Counted from the first letter of the stretch, positions 1 through 5,124 are shown. The stretch: 5,559 bases of DNA from Thermoplasmata archaeon (GCA_021806345.1 JAJZXP010000083.1:1-5559), one strand, 5' to 3'. Numbers and translations are program-made. The notes: a model not told the origin generated them from the letters alone.

Positions 1-147
1 AAAGCCTGGAACAGGAAGTCTGTGCATGGACTCGAAGACGTAATCGTGACAGGAAAAAGATCAATTGGGGATTTGACCGAAAGAAGGCGGATAAGAAATT
101 GTCAAAATATTATACAGTATTATAATATTGTCATGACACTAGTGTGA
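1..147 (+). CDS. 3' end of an unrecognised gene, possibly a transposase tail (partial)
   Basis: Frame 1 is open from the window edge to a TGA at 145-147, giving 48 residues that begin KAWNRKSVHGLEDVIVTGKR and end in QYYNIVMTLV. Codon use (AGA, AGG, ATA, GGA) matches the other genes of the window, which supports a real coding tail. The basic middle (TERRRIRN) and the final YYN-type segment loosely recall the C-termini of DDE transposases, and the window is full of insertion sequences. However, I see no catalytic motif and cannot assign a family. The last 14 codons lie over a 9-bp stem hairpin and further palindromes, so the true end may have been altered by an insertion. It may be the tail of an element related to the one at the right edge, but the visible parts do not overlap and this cannot be tested here. 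Confidence 0.4.
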   Translation, partial: KAWNRKSVHGLEDVIVTGKRSIGDLTERRRIRNCQNIIQYYNIVMTLV

Positions 148-169
148 ACATGTTCCTCATAGCCGAGGA
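106..169. repeat. Run of abutting palindromes and hairpins
   Basis: Five symmetric units lie end to end. 106-129 is a 9-bp perfect stem (AATATTATA / TATAATATT) around a 6-base loop. 130-137 is the palindrome GTCATGAC, 136-145 is ACACTAGTGT, and 146-155 is GAACATGTTC. 154-169 is a TCCTC/GAGGA stem with a 6-base loop. The run starts inside the last codons of the partial gene and crosses its stop. It could act as a transcription end, an operator, or an insertion-sequence end; the sequence alone does not decide. Confidence 0.6.
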
Positions 170-360
170 GAAGAAATCTTTTGTGTCCGTCATATTACAC
201 AACGGAAGGTTATTTTGTGTCTTCATAATACAATATTAACCACCAACTTTTAAGTTGTCTGCCAGAATAAATAGGCAATCGGAACCGTTTGTATTGTAAT
301 AAACTACTGGTCTCCCCCCCCCCTTAAATGGTGAGACAGAGTTGTCTTATAGACCTCATT
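148..360. other. Noncoding, hairpin-rich spacer between two convergent genes
   Basis: No credible ORF is seen here. The spacer lies between the plus-strand partial gene and the minus-strand glycosyltransferase, so both transcripts end in it. Possible stems are TTGTGT (181-186) with ACACAA (197-202), TAATA (226-230) with TATTA (234-238), CAACTT (244-249) with AAGTTG (252-257), TGCC (260-263) with GGCA (274-277), and GTCTC (310-314) with GAGAC (333-337). A related string TTTTGTGTC begins at 179 and again at 213. A run of ten C occupies 314-323. Short stems are common in AT-rich DNA, so only the density is notable. Confidence 0.4.
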
Positions 361-1482
361 TCAGTTTGACAAAATTTTGTCAAACAATTCCAAATACCTG
401 TCTGCGCAGTATCTAGGATAAAAATTGTTCATTAGAGGGTCCTGTCCATTAGTATTTAATAGACTGGGATCCTTTAAGATGTCGACAACTATTTTTCCCA
501 TCTCATCTATATTCTCTGTAAAGAAAACATTGCTACTAGTAAAGAAATCCTTGAGATGTTTTGAAAATGTCACAACCTTAAGGCCAGCTGCGAGGCAACT
601 CACCATTGAGAGCGAAATTCCGGGATATTTCTGCGGAAAGAGCATGAAATCTGATGCTTTTATGTACTTTGTTAGAAGTTCATGGGGAACCCTTCCTGTC
701 TGTAATATGTTTGGAGCGCCATTTTTGCTTTTTGCACCAACGAGTATTAGAATCAAGCTATCTTCGTATTGCCTAGCGATCGAAATGGCGATTTCCTGTC
801 CGTAACCGTTGGAATCGTTTCCAATCCAAATTGCAATTAACCGGTTTGGATCCAATTCAAGTTCTTTTTTCAAATTTTCTTTTTCCAAGTGAGAGGGTGG
901 TTTAAACGAATCCACGTCAACTGTATTGTATATTAGCTTAACTTCGCTTTCACTTCTGAAGATTTTTAAAATGTTAAAAATCATAGGGTTTTCAGCTACT
1001 ACATATCTAGAAAATACCAAACTAGGTAAATGCAACAGTGTTGAGATAAAGGCAAGAAAGAGGTTGCCAAAATTCTTAATGGAGAATTTGCCATCTATAG
1101 TGTTCCAAACCCTAATAATTGGCAGACCAAAAAATGTTGATACCGTACGTTTGCCAAAGAATATAGGTAAAAACACTCCATTGTTACCATTGGTGTGAAT
1201 AACATCATAATCTTTTCTGTGCCATAATGTATACGCTAGGACTGCAAAATTATAAACTATTTTGTACCAAAATGATAAGAAAGGGGTTCGTGGTGTCTTT
1301 ATCTTGAGAAGGTTTACTTTGCGAAAGTTAATTTGATTTTCCCGGAGGATTGGGTCTTCAGAAAAAAGGCAGGTTACCTTATGGCCACTCTCTGAAAATT
1401 TAGTAATCAGGTTTAAAACAAAGTCCTCAACTCCTCCAGCACTTGATTCTGGGTCCTTAAAAGAAACTTCAAGTATTCTCAA
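361..1482 (-). CDS. GT4-like glycosyltransferase with degenerate donor site
   Basis: A 373-residue protein of normal GT-B length, probably cytoplasmic or membrane-associated, that would transfer a sugar from a nucleotide-sugar in surface-glycan assembly. The N-terminal Rossmann half shows MRILEVS, the AGGVEDFV acceptor-side motif (15-22) and DVIHTNGN (93-100). The linker before the second domain has the usual VKLIYNTVDVDSF (181-193). The second half reads IWIGNDSNGYG (219-228) where GT4 enzymes have G-R-x(n)-K-G. It reads YPGISLSMVSCLAAG (286-300) where they have the E-x7-E signature, so both glutamates are replaced (P287, S295). The fold is clear but activity or donor is uncertain. The start is TTG at 1482, chosen because the protein then begins at the first beta strand and GGAGGG (1498-1493) lies 10 bases upstream. 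It ends DKILSN then TGA. The next gene upstream on the same strand is a decayed ORF. Confidence 0.88.
   Translation of the reverse strand: MRILEVSFKDPESSAGGVEDFVLNLITKFSESGHKVTCLFSEDPILRENQINFRKVNLLKIKTPRTPFLSFWYKIVYNFAVLAYTLWHRKDYDVIHTNGNNGVFLPIFFGKRTVSTFFGLPIIRVWNTIDGKFSIKNFGNLFLAFISTLLHLPSLVFSRYVVAENPMIFNILKIFRSESEVKLIYNTVDVDSFKPPSHLEKENLKKELELDPNRLIAIWIGNDSNGYGQEIAISIARQYEDSLILILVGAKSKNGAPNILQTGRVPHELLTKYIKASDFMLFPQKYPGISLSMVSCLAAGLKVVTFSKHLKDFFTSSNVFFTENIDEMGKIVVDILKDPSLLNTNGQDPLMNNFYPRYCADRYLELFDKILSN
364..385. repeat. 22-bp perfect palindrome at the end of the glycosyltransferase gene
   Basis: Positions 364-385 read the same on both strands: GTTTGACAAAA followed by its exact reverse complement TTTTGTCAAAC. 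On the minus strand it covers the last codons of the glycosyltransferase, ending directly before its TGA at 363-361. It has no loop and no T-run on the minus strand after it, so a bacterial-type terminator is not clear. A protein-binding site is possible. Confidence 0.7.
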
Positions 1483-1492
1483 TATCTCACTG

Positions 1493-1498
1493 CCCTCC
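1493..1498 (-). promoter_or_regulatory. Shine-Dalgarno site that fixes a TTG start
   Basis: Minus-strand GGAGGG, with 10 bases between it and the TTG at 1482-1480. No ATG lies in frame near it, so this site supports the TTG start of the degenerate glycosyltransferase. Confidence 0.6.
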
Positions 1499-1525
1499 GA
1501 ACCTACCTTGATATCATTTGGAATG

Positions 1526-1540
1526 TGTTAAATAATAACA
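1526..1540 (-). promoter_or_regulatory. Candidate TATA box for the degenerate glycosyltransferase
   Basis: The minus strand carries TATTTAA at 1534-1528, about 46-52 bases before the TTG start. That would give a leader of roughly 25 bases including the GGAGGG site. The same heptamer sits at almost the same distance before the other glycosyltransferase, which raises confidence. The box lies inside a small inverted repeat, TGTTA (1526-1530) with TAACA (1536-1540). Confidence 0.4.
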
Positions 1541-1565
1541 TCCTTATGTGCACCATGTTCTAAAT

Positions 1566-1811
1566 CTACTGGACAACTCTAATCATTAGGGGATACGCCT
1601 TTTCGAGGTTTATATTTTTCAATACCCTGTCCACTACCACCTTACAGATTTTGTATACACTTATGTACACAATTGTCTTCAACTGTTTCATTGTTTACAT
1701 CGTGCTTATAACCTCGATTATAGACTTATATAGGTTTAGGGGCATACCCCAGTTCTTAGCTACTCGCAAGAACCTCCCATGACCGATCTTGTTAAACTTG
1801 CATATCTCCAT
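1566..1811 (-). pseudogene. Decayed ORF, perhaps the 3' end of a glycosyltransferase-type gene
   Basis: One minus-strand frame is open from an ATG at 1811 for 38 codons (MEICKFNKIGHGRFLRVAKN and on, to VISTM), stops at TAA 1697-1695, then continues in the same frame for 42 codons (TMKQLKTIVYISVYKIC and on, to IRVVQ) to a TAG at 1568-1566. Codon use resembles the neighbouring genes. The absence of any frame change across the stop suggests a coding sequence with one nonsense mutation. The segment GHGRFLRVAKNWGMP recalls the Gly-Arg-rich region after the catalytic domain in ExoA-like GT2 transferases, which would fit the locus, but this is a weak resemblance and not an identification. Upstream the frame meets a TAA just before the IS66 terminus, so the 5' part was probably lost by insertion or deletion. 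It could also encode a short peptide of 38 residues. Confidence 0.4.
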
Positions 1812-1850
1812 TCTACAATAGTATACACTTATATTAGATTAACGAAGACT

Positions 1851-2020
1851 TGTAAGAGGTCAGTCACCTGAAGTTGTCCAGGCTTAGCCATGAATGGAAG
1901 TTTTCCTCTCTTTCTGTACAATTCGATAACACTGTAAACCCTTGTGAAGTCTCTTACTGCCCTCCCTGATCGAGATTCCCCCCCGACACTTTCTCGTAGG
2001 TGACTATGGTTTTTAGTGCT
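1851..2020 (-). mobile_element. IS66-type 3' terminus, copy 1
   Basis: Bases 1851-2004 match 3514-3672 with three substitutions plus a C-tract length difference. On the minus strand the segment encodes the end of an IS66-family transposase: ALKTIVTYEKVSGG, then after a frame change SRSGRAVRDFTRVYSVIELY and KRGKLPFMAKPG. This corresponds to the family pattern AERALR...RK.SGG.RSE...SIIE. The outer end begins GTAAGAGGTCAG, close to the GTAAGCG start known for IS66 inverted repeats, and both copies lose similarity at exactly that point, so 1852 is probably the true IS end. The C7 run at 1978-1984 (G7 on the coding strand) leaves the two halves out of frame; 8 would restore frame. The inner boundary with the IS110 remnant lies somewhere at 2005-2025, where similarity to copy 2 fades. 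Confidence 0.72.
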
Positions 2021-2457
2021 ATCTTCTTACTCTTCAGCGTTCGAGCAACCTTGTAAGACCTGATTCGGGAAGGCGATCATGGTCACATGAAAGCAGTGCC
2101 TTCGAATAAGGACGTGGAGTGGATACCAGTATGGACGCATCTTCTGCATCAGACTTCTTCTTTCCAAGATTATGGACGATCCGGAGATGCTCAGTTCTCC
2201 TTGCATCCACAAGGTATGTTTTATAACCATTGCATTCCATGAAATGCTTCACCGGCAAGCGATAATTGCCTGTCGGGTTCATGAATACACCTGCAACAGT
2301 CTGGCTGTTGTTCCTTTCCACAATCGTCATCTTCTCGAGGACCTGCTGGAACACTTCCCTGCTGTTTCCTATTTCTCTGGACCACAACTTTTTTCAGTTC
2401 TCATTTTGAATCTCCACCTCATGCACCATCAGGTGGTGTCAATCCAACTCATAGCAT
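2021..2457 (-). pseudogene. Broken IS110-type transposase, N-terminal DEDD domain
   Basis: This is a remnant of an IS110-family transposase, whose N-terminal RuvC-like DEDD domain cuts DNA and whose C-terminal Tnp_20 domain is absent here. On the minus strand the reading runs YELD, TGA (2441-2439), HHLMVHEVEIQNEN, TGA (2396-2394), KKLWSREIGNSREVF, then VAGVFMNPTGNYRLPVKHFM, GYKTYLVDARRTEHLRIV and LGKKKSDAEDA, matching the family order GiDvH, EpTGhY, vvlvNprrv, KTDaiDA. The two C-terminal aspartates are kept (SDAEDA), but the glutamate before P-T-G is asparagine. The frame stops at TGA 2036-2034; the next frame (RTLKSKK) may continue the family's basic segment. A likely original ATG at 2457 with GGAGG at 2473-2469 is now out of frame with YELD, suggesting a one-base change near the start. 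The gene is clearly dead. Confidence 0.75.
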
Positions 2458-2650
2458 TTATATCGCTTCCTCCCCATATCCAGATAGAGAGGGGAAACTT
2501 TCATCATCCCACACACCTGTGACTTTCCCATGGGAAAGAGAATGCCTGTTGGTGACAGAGATCAGGGCAGATTCAATGTCAAGTAGATCCAAACCTGCAG
2601 TCAAATTTCACCGATCCTCTCCACACTCCGGTTCGATTCCTGATTAATCA
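2458..2650 (-). other. Probable left flank of the IS110 remnant (candidate bridge-RNA region)
   Basis: There is no coding sequence between the IS110 start and the methyltransferase stop. In IS110-group elements the non-coding left end upstream of the transposase gene carries the bridge RNA, and this stretch of roughly 190 bases sits in that place. Visible structure includes the perfect palindrome TTTCCCATGGGAAA (2524-2537) and a pyrimidine/purine pair on the minus strand, TTCCCCTCTC facing GGGGAGGAA, around 2467-2498. Whether a functional or formerly functional RNA was encoded is inference, and the element end is not defined. The rest, 2651-2683, is AT-rich spacer. Confidence 0.3.
2627..2643 (+). 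other. tRNA T-arm-like sequence
   Basis: TCCGG-TTCGATT-CCTGA has the form of a T-arm: a stem of four pairs and one C-T mismatch, and the loop TTCGATT. No D-arm, anticodon arm or matching acceptor strand is visible in the 60 bases upstream, so it is not a tRNA gene. It could be a tRNA 3' fragment left at an integration site, or chance. Confidence 0.2.
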
Positions 2651-2683
2651 CAGATGAATATAAATTTATTACCCTATAGCATT

Positions 2684-3472
2684 CTATGCCGTGTTTCTGG
2701 GTTTCAAGGCAATTACTATACGGTCTTCAGCTGGACTAAATGCTTTACGATTCTCTATTCTATTAAAGCTTTCTTTTACGGCCCAACCCGACTGTTCAAA
2801 TAAATGCAACAATTCTGAAACGGAATAGAGTTTGATTCTAGAGACAAATTTATCCTTAAATATCAAATCGTCACCTAACTTCTTGTAATATTTGTGAGTG
2901 GTTTCCACCACCGACAGATCCTTATTAAAATTATTTTCATTTAAAACAATTAATTGTCCTAAATCTTTATAAGTATTGCTTAACCGGTGTTTGTCTATGA
3001 AATCTCTGTGCCACGTTTCGACAATGAGGATCGTGTTCTTGTGAGCTACATTCAGTAGGTCTTTAAAAAAATCAACATCATCTTCATAGGAGGAGTATCC
3101 AAAACTTGTCCACCAGTTGAGAATCAGGTCATATTTCCTGTTTCTGAGTATTGACACGAAATTCTTGAAGCTAGCGTTTACTAGTTCCAAGTTTGTCCTT
3201 TGCTTATAATTAGTGGCCTTAATCCTGAATTCATCGAGGAATGGAGTTGACAGATCTATACCAGTGACTACCATCCCGTATTTAAGAAGTTCTAGGGAAA
3301 TCCTTCCAGTTCCACACGGAAAATCGAGGACTGTTCTGGCACTTGGAGAAACTAACTTAAGGTACTCAATAATTCCTTTAGCAGAGGATGCCCCTTCGTC
3401 TTTTTTGGCATCAAATTCCATGGAGTACAATTCATGGAGTCTAACAAAGCTTTGAAACCAATTGTCGTCCAT
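2684..3472 (-). CDS. Class I SAM-dependent methyltransferase
   Basis: An intact 262-residue soluble protein of usual size for a single-domain Rossmann methyltransferase, transferring a methyl group from S-adenosylmethionine. Motif I is TVLDFPCGTGRIS (47-59). The acidic ribose-binding residue is D73 in VTGIDLS (69-75). The motif IV region is YDLILNWWTSFGYSS (114-128), whose SFGY is common in this branch of methyltransferases. The C-terminal part has the family's R-I-K-L-Y-S-V-S-E-L-L-H-L-F element followed by an aromatic-rich strand. The substrate cannot be read from sequence; the position between two glycosyltransferases suggests a sugar, glycan or lipid-linked precursor. The ATG at 3472 is chosen because it gives a complete fold and lies 29 bases from a TATA-like box, implying a leaderless mRNA; no Shine-Dalgarno is seen. 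It is the only intact gene between the two IS66 ends. It ends with TAG. Confidence 0.9.
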   Translation of the reverse strand: MDDNWFQSFVRLHELYSMEFDAKKDEGASSAKGIIEYLKLVSPSARTVLDFPCGTGRISLELLKYGMVVTGIDLSTPFLDEFRIKATNYKQRTNLELVNASFKNFVSILRNRKYDLILNWWTSFGYSSYEDDVDFFKDLLNVAHKNTILIVETWHRDFIDKHRLSNTYKDLGQLIVLNENNFNKDLSVVETTHKYYKKLGDDLIFKDKFVSRIKLYSVSELLHLFEQSGWAVKESFNRIENRKAFSPAEDRIVIALKPRNTA

Positions 3473-3496
3473 AAAAGGGTAATATCAAGTCCTAAA

Positions 3497-3505
3497 TTAA
3501 TATAA
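3497..3505 (-). promoter_or_regulatory. TATA box for the methyltransferase (leaderless)
   Basis: The minus strand reads TTATATTAA, centred about 29 bases before the ATG at 3472, the distance at which archaeal transcription would start at or a few bases before the start codon. It lies just outside the IS66 end at 3514, so the insertion left or created a promoter close to the gene. Confidence 0.5.
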
Positions 3506-3513
3506 CCTTACAG

Positions 3514-3723
3514 TGTAAGAGGTCAGTCACCTGAAGTTGTCCAGGCTTAGCCCTGAATGGAAGTTTTCCTCTCTTTCTGTACAATTCGATAACACTGTAA
3601 ACCCTTGTGAAGTCTCTTACTGCCATCTCTGATCGAGATTCCCCCCCCCCCCGACACTTTCTCGTAGGTGACAATGGTTCTTGGTGTTCTTTCTGCCCTG
3701 TTGTTGATGGGTTCAACTAGTGT
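3514..3723 (-). mobile_element. IS66-type 3' terminus, copy 2
   Basis: The minus strand encodes TLVEPINNRAERTPRTIVTY and then EKVSGG, followed after a C12 run (3641-3652, G12 on the coding strand) by a shifted frame, SRSEMAVRDFTRVYSVIELY and KRGKLPFRAKPG. The NN-RAER...RK-VSGG-SRSE...SVIE order is the C-terminal signature of IS66 TnpC-type transposases. Twelve G instead of 8 or 11 breaks the frame. The outer end at 3515 starts GTAAGAGGTCAG, like an IS66 terminal repeat; directly outside it CTTACAGT makes a small inverted repeat with GTAAG. The 5' part of the element is missing, and the remnant is joined in frame, through one TAA, to the IS630-type remnant. Confidence 0.75.
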
Positions 3724-3885
3724 TTAATTGACTAAGTTCCCAATAGTATTTCTCAGTTGTGATCCCTTAACTTCCCTTTTCTTCCAGATGAACGGTTTTG
3801 CTTTACTGTTATGTTCATTTACAAACGCTATTATGGCTTCTGAAAGTGCATCAGTACTCCTGAAACTTACCCATTCAACGTTTCA
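3724..3885 (-). pseudogene. IS630/Tc1-like transposase, C-terminal remnant
   Basis: The minus-strand frame ending at TAA 3726-3724 reads NVEWVSFRSTDALSEAIIAF, VNEHNSKAKPFIWKKREVKG and SQLRNTIGNLVN. This fits the end of IS630/Tc1-mariner transposases: an N-x-E-x-W-like element holding the last catalytic acid, then F-x-S-x-x-x-L-x-x-A-I-x-x-F-x-x-x-[HY]-N-x-x-x-x-P-F-x-W. A TGA at 3885-3883 interrupts the frame just before this block. The frame stays open beyond it to about 3950, but that part shows no family motif. The usual spacing between the catalytic acid and the F-x-S block looks shortened, suggesting an internal deletion. The remnant fills the gap between the end of the canonical glycosyltransferase and the IS66 fragment. 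Confidence 0.62.
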
Positions 3886-3953
3886 CTTGAAGATATGGAG
3901 CAGTACATCAGAGATTAATTTATCCAAAGTTTTTTTTTCCAAATGTTTTGGTT

Positions 3954-5078
3954 CTATTCCGAAATGGCCTTTTTGAAATGCTTATAGGTAGTTTCATAGG
4001 TATACTTTTTGAGATATATTATGCCATTTTGAGAGATAAAATTACGAAGGTTCTCATCGCTATGTAGCTTTTCTACTGCTAAAACAATAGCCTCAGAATT
4101 ACGTATTGGTACTAAGAGGCAATTTAGGCCATCTCTAGTATATTCAGATGTTCCCCCACAATCTGTTATAACACACGCACATCCCATAGCCATGGCCTCC
4201 ATTGCTACTAAAGATACTCCCTCTACAATTGAAGGGAGAATAAAAATCTCAGAGTCCTCGTAGAGTTTCAAAAGTTCTTCATCACTAGGCCTATAATGAT
4301 ATTCTACCCATTCAGGAACAAGTTCTTTGTTTACATTACCAAAGGCAAGTAACTTTAAACCTTTGTCCTTCTCGTTTAAGAGCTTAAGCGCATCGAGTGC
4401 ATATGGGAACCCTTTGCTTTCACCTCGTCCAAATAAGGTAAGGATTGAGTTTGGAATTTTCTTTGTATCCTTGTGTTTTAATATAATAGGGTTTACCCCA
4501 ATTGGAACATATTTTGGATTAGAACTTTGGAAAAGTTGCATTAAAGGAGTATTAGTAACTATTTTATTCAAATGTAAATTGTATGTGTCTTTAGCGCGTT
4601 CTGAAAATTTTCCAGAATAGCCTATTAGACTTTCGTCGTGTTGTATAAAATAATACCCGTCAGAACTATGAGTTTTAAGAAAATCCTCAACATAATAGGC
4701 GGTTTCCCAGGAGGTAGCTATAATCTTCTTTGTGCCAAGTTTGGTATTTATTGGGTCTCTGATCGTTTTTTGATGGACATCAGAAAGTATGGAGAAATCA
4801 TAATCAATCCCTCTGAGTTTTCTCAAAGCTGGATTAATAAATTTTTGAAATAATGACGATTCTAAAAATGGAAAGAATAATTTAAACAGCCGGCCAATTT
4901 TGTCTTCAGGAATTGATTCTATAAAATGCGGCAAGTATTTCGTGTTACCTCCTGGGGTGATTATAATTACCCTATATCTATCATTTACCAATCTCCTTGA
5001 TAATTCATAAATTACATCATATCCTCCTGCAGGCCGATTATATGAATAACTGGGCAAAACAAAGCATACGTCGTACAT
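3954..5078 (-). CDS. GT4 family glycosyltransferase
   Basis: A retaining GT-B glycosyltransferase, 374 residues from the ATG at 5078, expected to add a sugar from a nucleotide donor to a glycan or lipid-linked acceptor at the cytoplasmic side of the membrane. In numbering from an alternative TTG start at 5084 (two residues longer), it shows YDVCFVLPSYSYNRPAGGYD (4-23), the linker YVPIGVNP (192-199), the phosphate-binding LFGRGESKGF with R220 and K224 (217-226), and the complete E-x7-E signature EGVSLVAMEAMAMGC with E288 and E296, followed by TDCGGTSEYTRDGLNCLLVP. All usual catalytic-domain residues are kept, unlike the other transferase here. The ATG is preferred because AGGA (5090-5087) lies 8 bases from it but only 2 from the TTG. 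The gene is first of the leftward set and has its own TATA box. It ends KKAISE then TAG, next to IS630 debris; the C-terminus looks full length. Confidence 0.93.
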   Translation of the reverse strand: MYDVCFVLPSYSYNRPAGGYDVIYELSRRLVNDRYRVIIITPGGNTKYLPHFIESIPEDKIGRLFKLFFPFLESSLFQKFINPALRKLRGIDYDFSILSDVHQKTIRDPINTKLGTKKIIATSWETAYYVEDFLKTHSSDGYYFIQHDESLIGYSGKFSERAKDTYNLHLNKIVTNTPLMQLFQSSNPKYVPIGVNPIILKHKDTKKIPNSILTLFGRGESKGFPYALDALKLLNEKDKGLKLLAFGNVNKELVPEWVEYHYRPSDEELLKLYEDSEIFILPSIVEGVSLVAMEAMAMGCACVITDCGGTSEYTRDGLNCLLVPIRNSEAIVLAVEKLHSDENLRNFISQNGIIYLKKYTYETTYKHFKKAISE

Positions 5079-5086
5079 TTGCAATA

Positions 5087-5090
5087 TCCT
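5087..5090 (-). promoter_or_regulatory. Shine-Dalgarno site deciding between two starts
   Basis: AGGA on the minus strand stands 8 bases before the ATG at 5078-5076 and only 2 before the in-frame TTG at 5084-5082, so the ATG is favoured. Confidence 0.55.
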
Positions 5091-5124
5091 GTAAAACCTA
5101 GCTATAATAAAACATTTCCTTCTA

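Noticed and set aside
106..385. CRISPR array or other regular repeat array
   Set aside because: The palindromes differ in sequence and are not separated by spacers of constant length.
425..1198. Two plus-strand ORFs inside the degenerate glycosyltransferase
   Set aside because: Antisense shadows of a gene with clear family motifs; no motif, start signal or codon pattern of their own.
1560..1782. Plus-strand frame of about 73 hydrophobic codons opposite the decayed ORF
   Set aside because: No start codon near its beginning and no known motif; the minus-strand reading fits local codon use better despite its one stop.
1978..1984. Programmed frameshift site for the IS66 transposase
   Set aside because: The two copies differ in run length in opposite directions and both elements are truncated, so random slippage or read error is simpler.
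2027..2230. Alternative minus-strand frame over the IS110 remnant
   Set aside because: Out of frame with the PTG, VDARR and KSDAEDA motifs; a shadow.
2172..2522. Plus-strand ORF of 116 codons over the IS110 remnant
   Set aside because: Antisense to recognisable IS110 motifs and their upstream flank; no family features.
2578..2652. tRNA gene ending at the T-arm-like motif
   Set aside because: No D-arm, no anticodon stem and no acceptor pairing; the T-stem has a mismatch.
3492..3716. The 74-codon ORF read as a genuine small protein
   Set aside because: Its first third is the wrong frame of the IS66 NNRAER segment and it only exists because of the 12-base homopolymer; it is a transposase remnant.
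3728..3976. Plus-strand ORF of 82 codons
   Set aside because: Antisense to the IS630-type remnant and the end of the glycosyltransferase; no independent support.
4327..4853. Two plus-strand ORFs inside the canonical glycosyltransferase
   Set aside because: Antisense shadows of an intact gene.
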